From Rothia sp. SD9660Na (lineage in GTDB: Bacteria; Actinomycetota; Actinomycetes; Actinomycetales; Micrococcaceae), in assembly GCF_030064065.1 (NCBI RefSeq), contig NZ_CP125946.1:1798001-1862000 (forward strand): a stretch of DNA of 64,000 nucleotides. Reading direction: 5' to 3'. The notes under the pieces are model-generated. The model did not search any database. It had not been told where the DNA came from and saw only the letters and a list, made by a program, of their open reading frames with translations. The position numbers and the translations under genes were made by a program. Positions within the stretch are counted from its first letter, which is position 1. Each line of letters begins with the position of its first letter. This document shows positions 9,802 through 17,212 of the stretch, in pieces.

Positions 9802-10887
9802 TTAGGATTTAACAAGTTGAAAACGATTGACGATAAAGATTCTTGCAGCAAGGCCAGCACCCAGCAGCATAGCGACGAAGGCTACCCAACCCTGCCATGA
9901 GAACATAGATGTTTCGACCAGGCCGTTACCGATGGTGCAACCTCCGGCCCATGCAGCACCCCACCCCATCAATGCGCCACCGAGGATCGACTTCACGATG
10001 ATGTCAGCGCTCGGTACACGAATTTTAAACTCTCCACTAGCCTTGGCTGCGATGAAGGAGCCCAGGAGAATCCCCAGCACTAGGAAAAGGCCCCAGTCAA
10101 CATAGCCGGTGTCACCCGTTGTCAGAAAAGCAGTGAGGTTAGCGCTGGGGCCAGTAATACCTAGACCCCATTGACGTCCGGTTGCCCAGCTCAAGGGCCA
10201 GGCAATAAGAGCGATGAGGCCGATGATAGCGCCTGTGATGTAAGGGTTCCAGGCTTTTTCAAAAAGGATGTGAGCTAAACCGGTCTTTTCGGCAGGCAGA
10301 GTAGCGACGGGCAGTTTAGGCCGGGTGAGATTACGGTAGACCCAGATGCCCGTGATGAGAGCCAAAATACCTACGAGTACCCAGGGAGAGATACCCAGAC
10401 TCTGATAAATTGTCGCGTTCTCGGTAACGCCCCAGGACTGTACAGTTTTTGTACTTTGCCCCAGGGGCCCGAACTTGAAAATAGCGGCAAAGAGAGCGTA
10501 GAAGATGAGGGCAAACCAAGAACCCACTAAGCCCTCACCTGCACGATAGTAGGTTCCTGTGGCACACCCTCCAGCAAGGAGCATACCGACCCCGAAAATA
10601 AACCCGCCCACTACAGTAGCAAATGGAGCGAAGGCGCTGGCGACGGTTTCGGTAGGCAGGTAGCCCGTACTGTTAAAAAGAGCTAGTCCTATAGCTTGGA
10701 CGCTAATAGCTACGAAAAGGGCTCCAAGCCACCAGGTATTTTTAGCAACCCAAACATCACGAAAAGCACCGGCGACGCAGAAGCGGCCACGTTGAAGTAC
10801 GAAGCCCAACACGGCACCAACAAAGAGACCTGAAATAAGCATGTACACCATGCTAGGTATAGCTATGAGAGCAAGTAAATATTGCAT
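9802..10887 (-). CDS. tsuA: YeeE/YedE-family thiosulfate uptake protein (TsuA-like)
   Basis: A 361-residue polytopic membrane protein with about nine or ten hydrophobic helices. It carries the three cysteine motifs thought to pass thiosulfate along the pore in TsuA: RGRFCVAGAFRD near residue 37, GGCATGTYYRAGEG near residue 107 and AGGCTIGNGL near residue 317. The internal duplication of the family (GxxxGxGMLLAGGC and GGALMGWGAAWAGGC) is visible. The ATG at 10887 has only a weak upstream ribosome site. It forms an operon with the TusA-like gene downstream. Both lie between two copies of a hairpin repeat, as if they form a cassette. Confidence 0.87.
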   Translation of the reverse strand: MQYLLALIAIPSMVYMLISGLFVGAVLGFVLQRGRFCVAGAFRDVWVAKNTWWLGALFVAISVQAIGLALFNSTGYLPTETVASAFAPFATVVGGFIFGVGMLLAGGCATGTYYRAGEGLVGSWFALIFYALFAAIFKFGPLGQSTKTVQSWGVTENATIYQSLGISPWVLVGILALITGIWVYRNLTRPKLPVATLPAEKTGLAHILFEKAWNPYITGAIIGLIALIAWPLSWATGRQWGLGITGPSANLTAFLTTGDTGYVDWGLFLVLGILLGSFIAAKASGEFKIRVPSADIIVKSILGGALMGWGAAWAGGCTIGNGLVETSMFSWQGWVAFVAMLLGAGLAARIFIVNRFQLVKS

Positions 10888-10985
10888 TCATATGGGGAAA
10901 CCTAAGGCAACAGTTCGCAATACGCGCTTGCCTCTTGTCTATCGTGAGGGTAAGACAGGCGGCGCGCCTTAGGTCCTATTCCACC

Positions 10986-11047
10986 GTCTACAAGAATCGC
11001 GCAGTGACCACACACGGCATGGACACTGCGCGATTCTGGTAAGCACT
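10986..11047. repeat. 62-bp hairpin repeat, copy B
   Basis: Outer arms AGAATCGCGCAGTG (10993-11006) and CACTGCGCGATTCT (11023-11036) form a perfect 14-bp stem. Same orientation as copy A at 9071. It lies between the thiosulfate operon (minus) and the TM2 gene (plus), where no gene end needs a terminator, so a plain terminator role does not explain it. Confidence 0.8.
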
Positions 11048-11097
11048 TAATGTAACCTATGGTTTGCGCTCCCTACGGGAAGGTACAGTCGTCTTCT

Positions 11098-11517
11098 ATG
11101 AGCGAGAAGTACGTACCCAACTATGGTGACCTGGAGCATTTTCGGTATGAAAGGCTGATTCGCACCAAATCCAGGGCCTACCAGATGGCTTGCTGGCAGG
11201 GTTATCTGGGCACCCACGAGTTCTTTCTGGGCAACACTCTCAAAGGCTGGGCGACGCTCCTTCTCACTATGGCGACCGCTAGCCTGCTCGTCTACGAGTG
11301 GATACTCGGGCTTCTCCTGCTTATCGTCGTCATCTGCCTCAATATCACGGCGGTGCGGGCTATCGCCGCGTCAGACCCAGCCAGCGACATCTACGGTGAA
11401 GAGTGCGGAGCCGTCTTTCATAGCCTCCACATGGTGAGCTCCTTCTCCATCATGTGGGACATGAACCTGTGGAAGGGCAAAACTCCCACCGACCCACCGC
11501 CGCCCGACATGGATTAA
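11098..11517 (+). CDS. TM2-domain-like membrane protein
   Basis: A 139-residue protein. After a charged N-terminus (about 38 residues) comes LGTHEFFLGNTLKGWATLLL, the LGxHxFYLG pattern of the TM2 domain, with a second helix (ILGLLLLIVVICLNITAVRA). The C-terminal tail is cytoplasmic-looking and ends in a Pro-rich stretch. The ATG at 11098 is preferred over the one at 11059 because TACAGT (11084-11089) lies 8 bases upstream as a leaderless -10. TM2 proteins have no agreed function. It is convergent with dusB, 22 bp between stops. Confidence 0.7.
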   Translation: MSEKYVPNYGDLEHFRYERLIRTKSRAYQMACWQGYLGTHEFFLGNTLKGWATLLLTMATASLLVYEWILGLLLLIVVICLNITAVRAIAASDPASDIYGEECGAVFHSLHMVSSFSIMWDMNLWKGKTPTDPPPPDMD

Positions 11518-11539
11518 GCGGGCCCAGGCGTCCGCTCCC

Positions 11540-12736
11540 CTAGCCGCCGCTGATATCCAGCTCGGCATCCACCAGGCCCAGGCGCTCAGCGTCCCCTAGG
11601 ACGCGGGAGTTCAGCCAGCCATCGGGTAGGTGGGGCTTCTTGGGGTTGCCAGCTCGGCCGCGAGGGCCCTCAACAGCGGCACCGGGGTAGCCGATAGAGT
11701 GATCCAGTTCGGCCAGGTACTCACGGAAGGCTTCCAGGGTAGGTACGGTAGACATCTTGGCGCGCAGTTTGCCGCCCACCGGGTAGCCGTGGAAGTACCA
11801 GGCTACGTGCTTGCGGATCTCGCGCAGGCCGCGGGTCTCATCCCCAAAAGTCTCAACTAAAAGTTCCGCGTGGCGATAAATCATATCCGCCACCTCAGAA
11901 ACAGAGGGGCGGTGGCGCTCTTCCGAGCCCTCAAAGGCGTTCTGAAGGTCGCCAAAGAGCCAGGGGCGGCCCTGGCAGCCGCGGCCAACCACAATGCCGT
12001 CCACCCCGGTCTGCTCGACCATAGCGATGGCGTCCTCGGCCGAGAAAATATCGCCGTTACCCAGAATTGGCACGTCGGGGATAGCTTCGCGCAGGCGGGC
12101 AATGGAGTCCCAGTCAGCCTTACCTGAGTAGTGCTGGGCGGCGGTGCGGCCGTGCAGGGCGATAGCTGCAACCCCGGCATCGCGGGCGATTTTGGCTGAT
12201 TCCAGGTAGGTCAGGTGATCCTCGTCTATGCCCTTACGCATTTTGATGGTCAGGGGCACATCCCCGCGAGAAGCCTCACGGACGGCGGTCTGGACAATAG
12301 CGGTAAAGAGGTCGGTCTTCCAGGGCAGGGCTGAGCCGCCACCCAGCTTGGTTACCTTGGGCACGGGGCAGCCGAAGTTCAGGTCGATGTGGTCGGCGCG
12401 GTCTTCTTCGACCACCATGCGGATTGCCTTACCCACGTTGACGGCGTCCACCCCGTAAATCTGAATGGAGCGGATCTTTTCGTCGCCGTCATGGTCAATA
12501 ATGCGCAGGGACTCGGGGTTGCGCTCCACCAGTGAGCGCGCTGTGACCATCTCGGTCACGTACAGCCCGCCACCGTAGTCGCGGCAGAGCCGGCGGAAGG
12601 CCTTGTTAGTAACGCCAGCCATGGGCGCCAGCACCACGGGGGTGTTAATGGTGTGCTTACCCAGGTGCAGGGGAGGCAATTTTAGTTGCTTGGCGCGGGC
12701 CGGGGTCTGGCCGGTCTCTAAAGTCTCTTCTGTCAT
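11540..12736 (-). CDS. dusB: tRNA-dihydrouridine synthase (DusB type)
   Basis: A 398-residue flavoenzyme that reduces uridines in the tRNA D-loop with NADPH and FMN. It opens its TIM barrel with VVLAPMAGVTNKAFRRLC, has the catalytic cysteine in LNFGCPVPKVTK, the KMRKGIDEDH segment and the ALHGRTAAQHYSG phosphate-binding region, then GNGDIFS and GVDGIVVGRGCQGRPWLF. The extended C-terminus is normal for actinobacterial forms. The start at 12736 is uncertain: GGAAGG is only 2 bases away, and a TTG at 12757 would add seven residues. A terminator separates it from the upstream stress gene. Confidence 0.92.
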   Translation of the reverse strand: MTEETLETGQTPARAKQLKLPPLHLGKHTINTPVVLAPMAGVTNKAFRRLCRDYGGGLYVTEMVTARSLVERNPESLRIIDHDGDEKIRSIQIYGVDAVNVGKAIRMVVEEDRADHIDLNFGCPVPKVTKLGGGSALPWKTDLFTAIVQTAVREASRGDVPLTIKMRKGIDEDHLTYLESAKIARDAGVAAIALHGRTAAQHYSGKADWDSIARLREAIPDVPILGNGDIFSAEDAIAMVEQTGVDGIVVGRGCQGRPWLFGDLQNAFEGSEERHRPSVSEVADMIYRHAELLVETFGDETRGLREIRKHVAWYFHGYPVGGKLRAKMSTVPTLEAFREYLAELDHSIGYPGAAVEGPRGRAGNPKKPHLPDGWLNSRVLGDAERLGLVDAELDISGG

Positions 12737-12793
12737 AACCTTCCAATTCTGGCACAAACCCTGCGGGGGCGCTGTTAGCTAGAGCAACACAAG

Positions 12794-12824
12794 AGGGCCC
12801 CGGGTGGTTCATTCCCGGGGCCCT
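12794..12824 (-). terminator. Hairpin after the PRC-barrel gene
   Basis: A perfect 11-bp GC-rich stem (12794-12804 with 12814-12824) and 9-base loop. T-run weak on both strands, but placed between two minus-strand genes. Confidence 0.65.
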
Positions 12825-12865
12825 TCATGAGGCTGTGGTTCAGCGCTAGAGGCTTAGAGTGAGGC

Positions 12866-13633
12866 TTACTTGTTGTCGCCTTCTACAACGATTTCTTCCT
12901 TGCGGACGTCTGCTGAGACGCGCTCGGTGTCGGTGCGTACTTCCTTGCCAACTGAGACGCGCTCGGTGGCTACGGTTTCGGTGGAGACAACGGGTCGCTC
13001 TTCGTGGGCGGTGACGGTAACGTCTGCCTGTGCCTCTGCGGAGTCGAAGTCGTAGTTTTCTACGACTTCGCCGTCCTTGAGGTTGGTGCGCTCAACAACG
13101 ATTTCTTCCTTGCGGACGGGCACCTCAACGGTTTCGGTTTCGGTGCGGACGACCTTGCGCAGGCGGACCTGACCGGTCTGGGTTGCGCTGGTGGCGGTGC
13201 CAACATTCAGGCGCTCTTCGTGGGCAACGACGTCGCCGTTCTCGGCAGTTGCGGTGGCCTGAGCTGCGTGGGCATCGGCGGCAGGACGCTCGGTGTTAGC
13301 TACACCGGTGGTTGCGGTACCTGCGGTGAGTGAGTAGTACTCGTAGAGGCGCTGCTCTTCAGCGGGTGAGAGTTCGCCGTCTTCTGCGATGCTGGGGGCG
13401 TCCTTGACAAATTCCTTGGTGTAGGGAACGTGGATTTCTTCGCCTGCGTAGCGAGCCTTGTCCACGGGGATGAAGGATTCGTTGGTGCCGAAGAAACCGG
13501 TGTTGACGGTGACGAAGGTGGGTTCGCCGGTCTGGGCATCGAGGTAGAGCTCGCCTACCTTGCCAATTTTTTCACCGTCGGCGCCGAATACGGTGCTGTT
13601 GCGCAGGGTTTCGATGGTTTCGTTGGTAGCCAT
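12866..13633 (-). CDS. PRC-barrel protein with DUF2382 repeats (stress-type)
   Basis: A 255-residue protein. Residues 1-75 are a PRC-barrel (VFGADGEKIGKVGELYLD, then EPTFVTVNTGFFG and FIPVDKARYAGEEIHVPYT). A linker follows, and then two DUF2382-type repeats, each built as EERxxVxT...GxVRxxKxVRTxTExVxVxVRKEEIVVE (about residues 138-187 and 211-252). In the family these repeats go with dehydration or general stress proteins; the biochemical role is unknown. GAAAGG lies 8 bases before the ATG. The upstream gap holds two 18-bp direct repeats that may be regulator sites. Confidence 0.85.
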   Translation of the reverse strand: MATNETIETLRNSTVFGADGEKIGKVGELYLDAQTGEPTFVTVNTGFFGTNESFIPVDKARYAGEEIHVPYTKEFVKDAPSIAEDGELSPAEEQRLYEYYSLTAGTATTGVANTERPAADAHAAQATATAENGDVVAHEERLNVGTATSATQTGQVRLRKVVRTETETVEVPVRKEEIVVERTNLKDGEVVENYDFDSAEAQADVTVTAHEERPVVSTETVATERVSVGKEVRTDTERVSADVRKEEIVVEGDNK

Positions 13634-13703
13634 GAGCTATTGCCTTTCTTTGCGACTCTCAGTACGAGGTGTTGCACCAGCCGAGCTCTCCCGATGAGTG
13701 CTA

Positions 13704-13759
13704 TCAGTAGGCTGAGCAACTGGTAATAACCTTACATACTTTCAGCAGGCTGAGCAACT
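13704..13759. repeat. Two 18-bp direct repeats in the 386-bp gap before the stress gene
   Basis: TCAGTAGGCTGAGCAACT (13704-13721) and TCAGCAGGCTGAGCAACT (13742-13759) differ at one base and start 38 bp apart. They lie 71-126 bp upstream of the PRC-barrel start. The rest of the gap (13634-14020) is AT-rich, holds the plus-strand promoter for the next gene and shows no coding frame. Confidence 0.7.
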
Positions 13760-13945
13760 ACTCAGCGAACTTTTTAAGAAAAAGGCAATATTTCGCTCTG
13801 AGACTAAAAACGCCCTGACTAGTCATGTCATTCTTGACAGATAAAACAAGAGGATAACAGGGGTTAGTTTTAAAATAAATATCTTATACACACATTCCTC
13901 AAAGAGTGCACCACCTCGGTCGCACCCGAGAATCGTCAAAGCCTC

Positions 13946-13974
13946 TTGACAGCCCCACACTTTTTCCCGATACT
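13946..13974 (+). promoter_or_regulatory. Promoter of the HTH/DUF3887 gene
   Basis: A consensus -35 TTGACA (13946-13951), 17-bp spacer and -10 GATACT (13969-13974). A leader of about 40 bases with GAGGAGG precedes the ATG at 14021. Confidence 0.55.
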
Positions 13975-14020
13975 TGTGATAAGTCAATACTCATTGACGA
14001 AACATAGTTGAGGAGGTCCT

Positions 14021-14560
14021 ATGCAGTCCGACGACCCGCGTATTACAGCCGTCCGCACCGCCAATGAGCAGGTCACCCAGGCCACCCGCGCACTTGAGGA
14101 CGCCGTGCAGGCAGCCCGCGCAGGCGGTGCGACCTGGCAGCTTATCGGCTCGGCGATTGGCGTGACCAAGCAGGCTGCCGCCCAGCGCTTTTCCGAGACC
14201 GTCTATAACGCTCGCTCGCTCTCGCAGATTCAGGTGGAACTGGAGCAGATTACCGAAGCTCTCTTTGCCGCCCTAGCTCACAGTGACATCGAGCATGTAC
14301 ACAGCCACATGACCTACACGACCGCCCGGTTACTGTCTAAACGCAAGATTCTGAAAACCTGGCAGCAGGTGCTTGAGGCAAGCGGCCCCTTTATCGAGGT
14401 CAAGAAAACGGTGGTTGAACAGGCAGGCTCCGGTTTTACCCTCACCTACCGGCTGCGCCACGAGGCTGGTGAGCCGGTCGGCCAACTCTCTTTCAACTCA
14501 GCTCGCAAAGTAACAGGATTGGTAATCTTCAATGACGATTCGACACCCCTCCCCTGGTAA
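14021..14560 (+). CDS. HTH domain plus DUF3887-like domain protein
   Basis: A 179-residue protein. Residues 12-60 form an HTH of the type found in small actinobacterial regulators (LEDAVQAARAGGATWQLIGS followed by AIGVTKQAAAQRFSE), resembling sigma region 4-like or MarR-like helices. From about residue 75 on, a DUF3887-like alpha/beta domain follows (LEQITEALFAALAHSD..., VKKTVVEQAGSGFTLTYRLR, KVTGLVIF). GAGGAGG precedes the ATG. Its 3' end overlaps the next gene by 29 bases, so they are translationally coupled. The combination suggests a regulator with a small ligand-binding domain and a membrane partner; this is inference. Confidence 0.72.
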   Translation: MQSDDPRITAVRTANEQVTQATRALEDAVQAARAGGATWQLIGSAIGVTKQAAAQRFSETVYNARSLSQIQVELEQITEALFAALAHSDIEHVHSHMTYTTARLLSKRKILKTWQQVLEASGPFIEVKKTVVEQAGSGFTLTYRLRHEAGEPVGQLSFNSARKVTGLVIFNDDSTPLPW

Positions 14561-14915
14561 CAGCATCTATGCGCCCCTCATTATGGTGGGACTATGGGGC
14601 CTACACGGTTTTATCACCTGGTACCTCAGCCGAGAACTAGCTATAACCTTGTGGGCGATTGGCCTAGTGGGGGTTGGTACGGTGCTCACTCAGTGGTTCC
14701 TGCGCCCTAAGGGCAGCCGCACTATGGTATGGCGACCGGGACTCTTTGCCTGGGCGCTTACTATTACCTGGATTCTCTGGGCGATTCTCAATATCTTTTG
14801 GGATATGCAAGCTCAGAACGCTGCAATCTGGCCGCTGATCGGGTACATCGGTTCAAACAGTAGTACACGAGAGGCTTCGGCTCGGAGGCGTAGAGCCCGC
14901 GACATCGGCGTCTAG
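14532..14915 (+). CDS. Small membrane protein coupled to the HTH/DUF3887 gene
   Basis: A 127-residue protein with four hydrophobic helices (APLIMVGLWGLHGFITWYL, LAITLWAIGLVGVGTVLTQW, GLFAWALTITWILWAILNIF, and a short Trp/Ile-rich segment) and a basic cytoplasmic tail (ASARRRRARD). Its ATG lies inside the last codons of the upstream regulator in another frame, with AGGA about 12 bases before. No family recognised. It may be a membrane sensor or anchor for that regulator. Confidence 0.65.
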   Translation: MTIRHPSPGNSIYAPLIMVGLWGLHGFITWYLSRELAITLWAIGLVGVGTVLTQWFLRPKGSRTMVWRPGLFAWALTITWILWAILNIFWDMQAQNAAIWPLIGYIGSNSSTREASARRRRARDIGV

Positions 14916-14920
14916 CCCCT

Positions 14921-15262
14921 CTAAGCCTGCCCCTCCCCTAGCTCAGCCAGGCGCGGGGCAGAGAGGCGGGCGAGGGCGTCCGCGCCTATACGGGCAGCTT
15001 TCAGAGCGACTCGCCCGTCCGCCCGCAGCGGGGTGCCCTCGTCCTGCCAATGAGCGTAGGCCTGCTCTAGGTGCCCCGGTATCTCACCGCGGGCGTTGCA
15101 GACACGCCACCAGGGCACGCTCGACCCCCAAAGTGCGAGGGTGCGCCCGACCAGCCGGGGCGATTCACCGGCGACCGCACCGACATCACCGTAGGTAGCG
15201 ACCCGCCCGGCAGGCACGCACTCGGCCACCCGTAAGATTCTCTCTACCCGTGTATCGTCCAC
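14921..15262 (-). CDS. atl: Alkyltransferase-like protein (ATL), MGMT fold without the acceptor cysteine
   Basis: A 113-residue protein with the MGMT DNA-binding domain: VPAGRVATYGDVGAVAG (helix-turn-helix region), SPRLVGRTLA carrying the arginine finger, and then PWWRVCNARGEIP where repair enzymes have PCHRV. The acceptor Cys is replaced by Trp, as in ATL proteins, which bind O6-alkylguanine and flag it for nucleotide excision repair instead of repairing it. The position after it is also Trp where known ATLs usually have His. It is separated from the GNAT gene by 6 bp and probably cotranscribed. Confidence 0.85.
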   Translation of the reverse strand: MDDTRVERILRVAECVPAGRVATYGDVGAVAGESPRLVGRTLALWGSSVPWWRVCNARGEIPGHLEQAYAHWQDEGTPLRADGRVALKAARIGADALARLSAPRLAELGEGQA

Positions 15263-15268
15263 GGGCCT

Positions 15269-16243
15269 TTAACCGTCAACCAGTACCAGGGACTCGCTGG
15301 TCACGGTAGCAGCCCCCATCTTCACCAGCTGGTCAATCAGCACAGCCAAATCTTCCATGGAGTCATCGACCTCAATCTGCACAGCGTAGGAGCCGGTCAG
15401 CACCGAAAGCAGCTGCATAATAGCTTCGCGGGCGCCAGGGTGACCCACCCGGTAGCCGATGGTGATTTCGGTGGCGTCATCTTCAGAGACGGGCATCTGG
15501 CCGGCGTCTACCTCGATAGGGCGGTAGCTCACGGCAAAGGCGATGATGTCGCCCTTCTTCCCGTTCGCTTGGGCACGAAGTACGTCATCGCGCAGCACCA
15601 CAGCGCCCAGAGCCTCGGCTTCGTCGGAGAGGAAGAGACGGTTAATGCGGCCTATAGGGAGATTGGCAGGTTCATCCCAGGTGTGCACGGCCCGGTAGAA
15701 CTCCCAGAAGCGCTGGGTAAGTTCGACAGACCCAGTGGCTAGATCTTCGATGGCCTGGGTGATACGTTCAGATTCGTCCTGGCGCAGGGGCACAGACGGC
15801 ACCGCCCCAGCTTCAATGCGCACCATACGCGAGCGCTGGGCCGCCGTGAAACCACGGGCTAAGGCGAAGTTTAGGCCGGTAGATTCTGGCTCCACGGTGG
15901 CGCGGAAAGCCGAAACGCCGCGAGAAGATGAGGCAGCGGCGTCCTTCAGAGCCTCTAGGAGCAGGCTGCCCAGGCCTGCGCGGCGGTGCTCGGGGGCTAC
16001 TTCGATGTAGGCCCACAGGCGATTAGGGTGCAGGTCGGTCTCGTAAACGATACCTGCGGCTACAGGAACGCCCTGGTGCTCGGCGATGAGGGTGCGGGAG
16101 AAGCGGGTGGTGGAATCGGGCCCGAAGGACGAGCGGAAGGCGGCTACCTGCCGGTTTTCGGCATCGTGCCAGTATTCGAGCAGGGCTAGGGTGTCGCCCT
16201 CGCGCCAGGGGCGCAGGGTATAGGTATTCTTGGCGGTGCTCAT
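15269..16243 (-). CDS. Tandem-domain GNAT N-acetyltransferase
   Basis: A 324-residue protein. The N-terminal GNAT domain is complete: RPWREGDTLALLEYWHD (strand 1/helix 1), IAEHQGVPVAAGIVYE, and the acetyl-CoA loop AYIEVAPEHRRAGLGSLLLE (R-A-G-L-G, about residues 95-114). The C-terminal half (about 180-324) keeps the overall GNAT pattern (GAVVLRDDVLR..., ITIGYRVGHPGAREAIMQLL) but has lost the R/Q-x-x-G-x-A signature, so it is probably structural. This resembles MshD-like two-domain enzymes, but mycothiol synthase motifs are not clear. The acetyl acceptor is unknown. Confidence 0.78.
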   Translation of the reverse strand: MSTAKNTYTLRPWREGDTLALLEYWHDAENRQVAAFRSSFGPDSTTRFSRTLIAEHQGVPVAAGIVYETDLHPNRLWAYIEVAPEHRRAGLGSLLLEALKDAAASSSRGVSAFRATVEPESTGLNFALARGFTAAQRSRMVRIEAGAVPSVPLRQDESERITQAIEDLATGSVELTQRFWEFYRAVHTWDEPANLPIGRINRLFLSDEAEALGAVVLRDDVLRAQANGKKGDIIAFAVSYRPIEVDAGQMPVSEDDATEITIGYRVGHPGAREAIMQLLSVLTGSYAVQIEVDDSMEDLAVLIDQLVKMGAATVTSESLVLVDG

Positions 16244-16440
16244 GGTGGTGCCTTTCGGGTAGCCGTCCGGGGTGTACCCATCTACTTTAGCGCCCCTACC
16301 CTACCTGCGGGCGTCCGTGCGGCAGAAAGCCTGCATGCTGAGCGTGAACCGGGCAAGTAGCATCTTGATTTCACCGGCCCGTTACCGGCTAGACTTTAAG
16401 GGCTTAAAGTTTGTTTGACTCGATTATTTAGCGTGGTGTT

Positions 16441-17061
16441 ATGACTTCTCGCCTTGCCCACAAGCCCACTCTGACCGGTTCCCGCATTGAGCTACGCCCC
16501 TTTGATGCTGAAGCCATCGACGCCATGATTGAGATTTTGCAGGAGCCGGAGGTACTGGTTAAGACCGGCACCGTGCACTCCCGCTCAACGGAAACCCACC
16601 CCTTCAATGAGGCTAAGACCCGCGAGTGGTACTCCCGCCGTAACGAGAAGAAGAACCGCCTTGACCTGGCTATTTTTGCGCTCGACCAGCAGAAGTATGT
16701 GGGCGAGGTAGCCTTCAACGAGTACGACCCCGACAACGGGTCAGTCAACTACCGTATCGCCATTGGTCAGGCAGGCCAGAACAAGGGCTATGGTACAGAG
16801 GCCACCAAGCTCATGGTCGATTACGCCTTTGAGAAGCTAGATCTGCACCGCATTGAGCTAGAGGTGCTGGACTTCAACGAGCGAGCCAAGCACGTCTATA
16901 CCTCCTGCGGTTTTGTGCCCGAAGGACGCCGCCGCGAGGCTTTCCTAATTGACGGCGAGTACCACGATGCAGTGATTAAGTCGGTCCTGCGCAGTGACTG
17001 GGAGGCCGCCCGCTCGGTATCGGGCCACCTGACGCTGGACTTGAAGCGGGTAGAAATCTAG
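16441..17061 (+). CDS. GNAT N-acetyltransferase, RimJ/RimL type
   Basis: A 206-residue acetyltransferase of the ribosomal-protein-acetylase branch. It starts SRIELRPFDAEAIDAMIEIL, has VGEVAFNEYDPDNGSVNYRI, the acetyl-CoA loop IGQAGQNKGYGTEATKLMVD and the RimJ/L-type HRIELEVLDFNERAKHVYTS. The insertion TREWYSRRNEKKNRLDLAIF is usual. Substrate may be a protein N-terminus or an antibiotic-like small molecule; not decidable here. The upstream ATTTAGCGTGGTGTT gives no clear ribosome site. Confidence 0.85.
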   Translation: MTSRLAHKPTLTGSRIELRPFDAEAIDAMIEILQEPEVLVKTGTVHSRSTETHPFNEAKTREWYSRRNEKKNRLDLAIFALDQQKYVGEVAFNEYDPDNGSVNYRIAIGQAGQNKGYGTEATKLMVDYAFEKLDLHRIELEVLDFNERAKHVYTSCGFVPEGRRREAFLIDGEYHDAVIKSVLRSDWEAARSVSGHLTLDLKRVEI

Positions 17062-17085
17062 CGCCGAAGGTGCTGGAGGTATAAG

Positions 17086-17196
17086 AAAAGGACGGACGTG
17101 CGGAGAGCCTGCTGGCTCGGGGCTGGCGTGAATTGGGGTGAGCGCCCCAGCGCGAGCCCCAAGAGGGTCAGCAGGCGAACGCGCGTCCGTCCTTTT
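17086..17196. repeat. Modular inverted-repeat element E1 between convergent genes
   Basis: Three nested stems: 17086-17102 with 17180-17196 (17 bp, one G-U), 17107-17114 with 17168-17175 (8 bp), and 17119-17124 with 17155-17160, which encloses a small TGGGG/CCCCA hairpin. The core GGGGCTGGCGTGAATTG recurs in elements at 38.6 and 51.0 kb. The outer stem ends in AAAA/TTTT, so it can end transcripts from both sides (16441 gene and glyS). Confidence 0.8.
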
Positions 17197-17212
17197 ATGT
17201 ACCTATAGATAC

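Noticed and set aside
13984..14169. Minus-strand frame of 61 codons over the start of the HTH/DUF3887 gene
   Set aside because: Antisense to a well supported gene with its own promoter and strong ribosome site.
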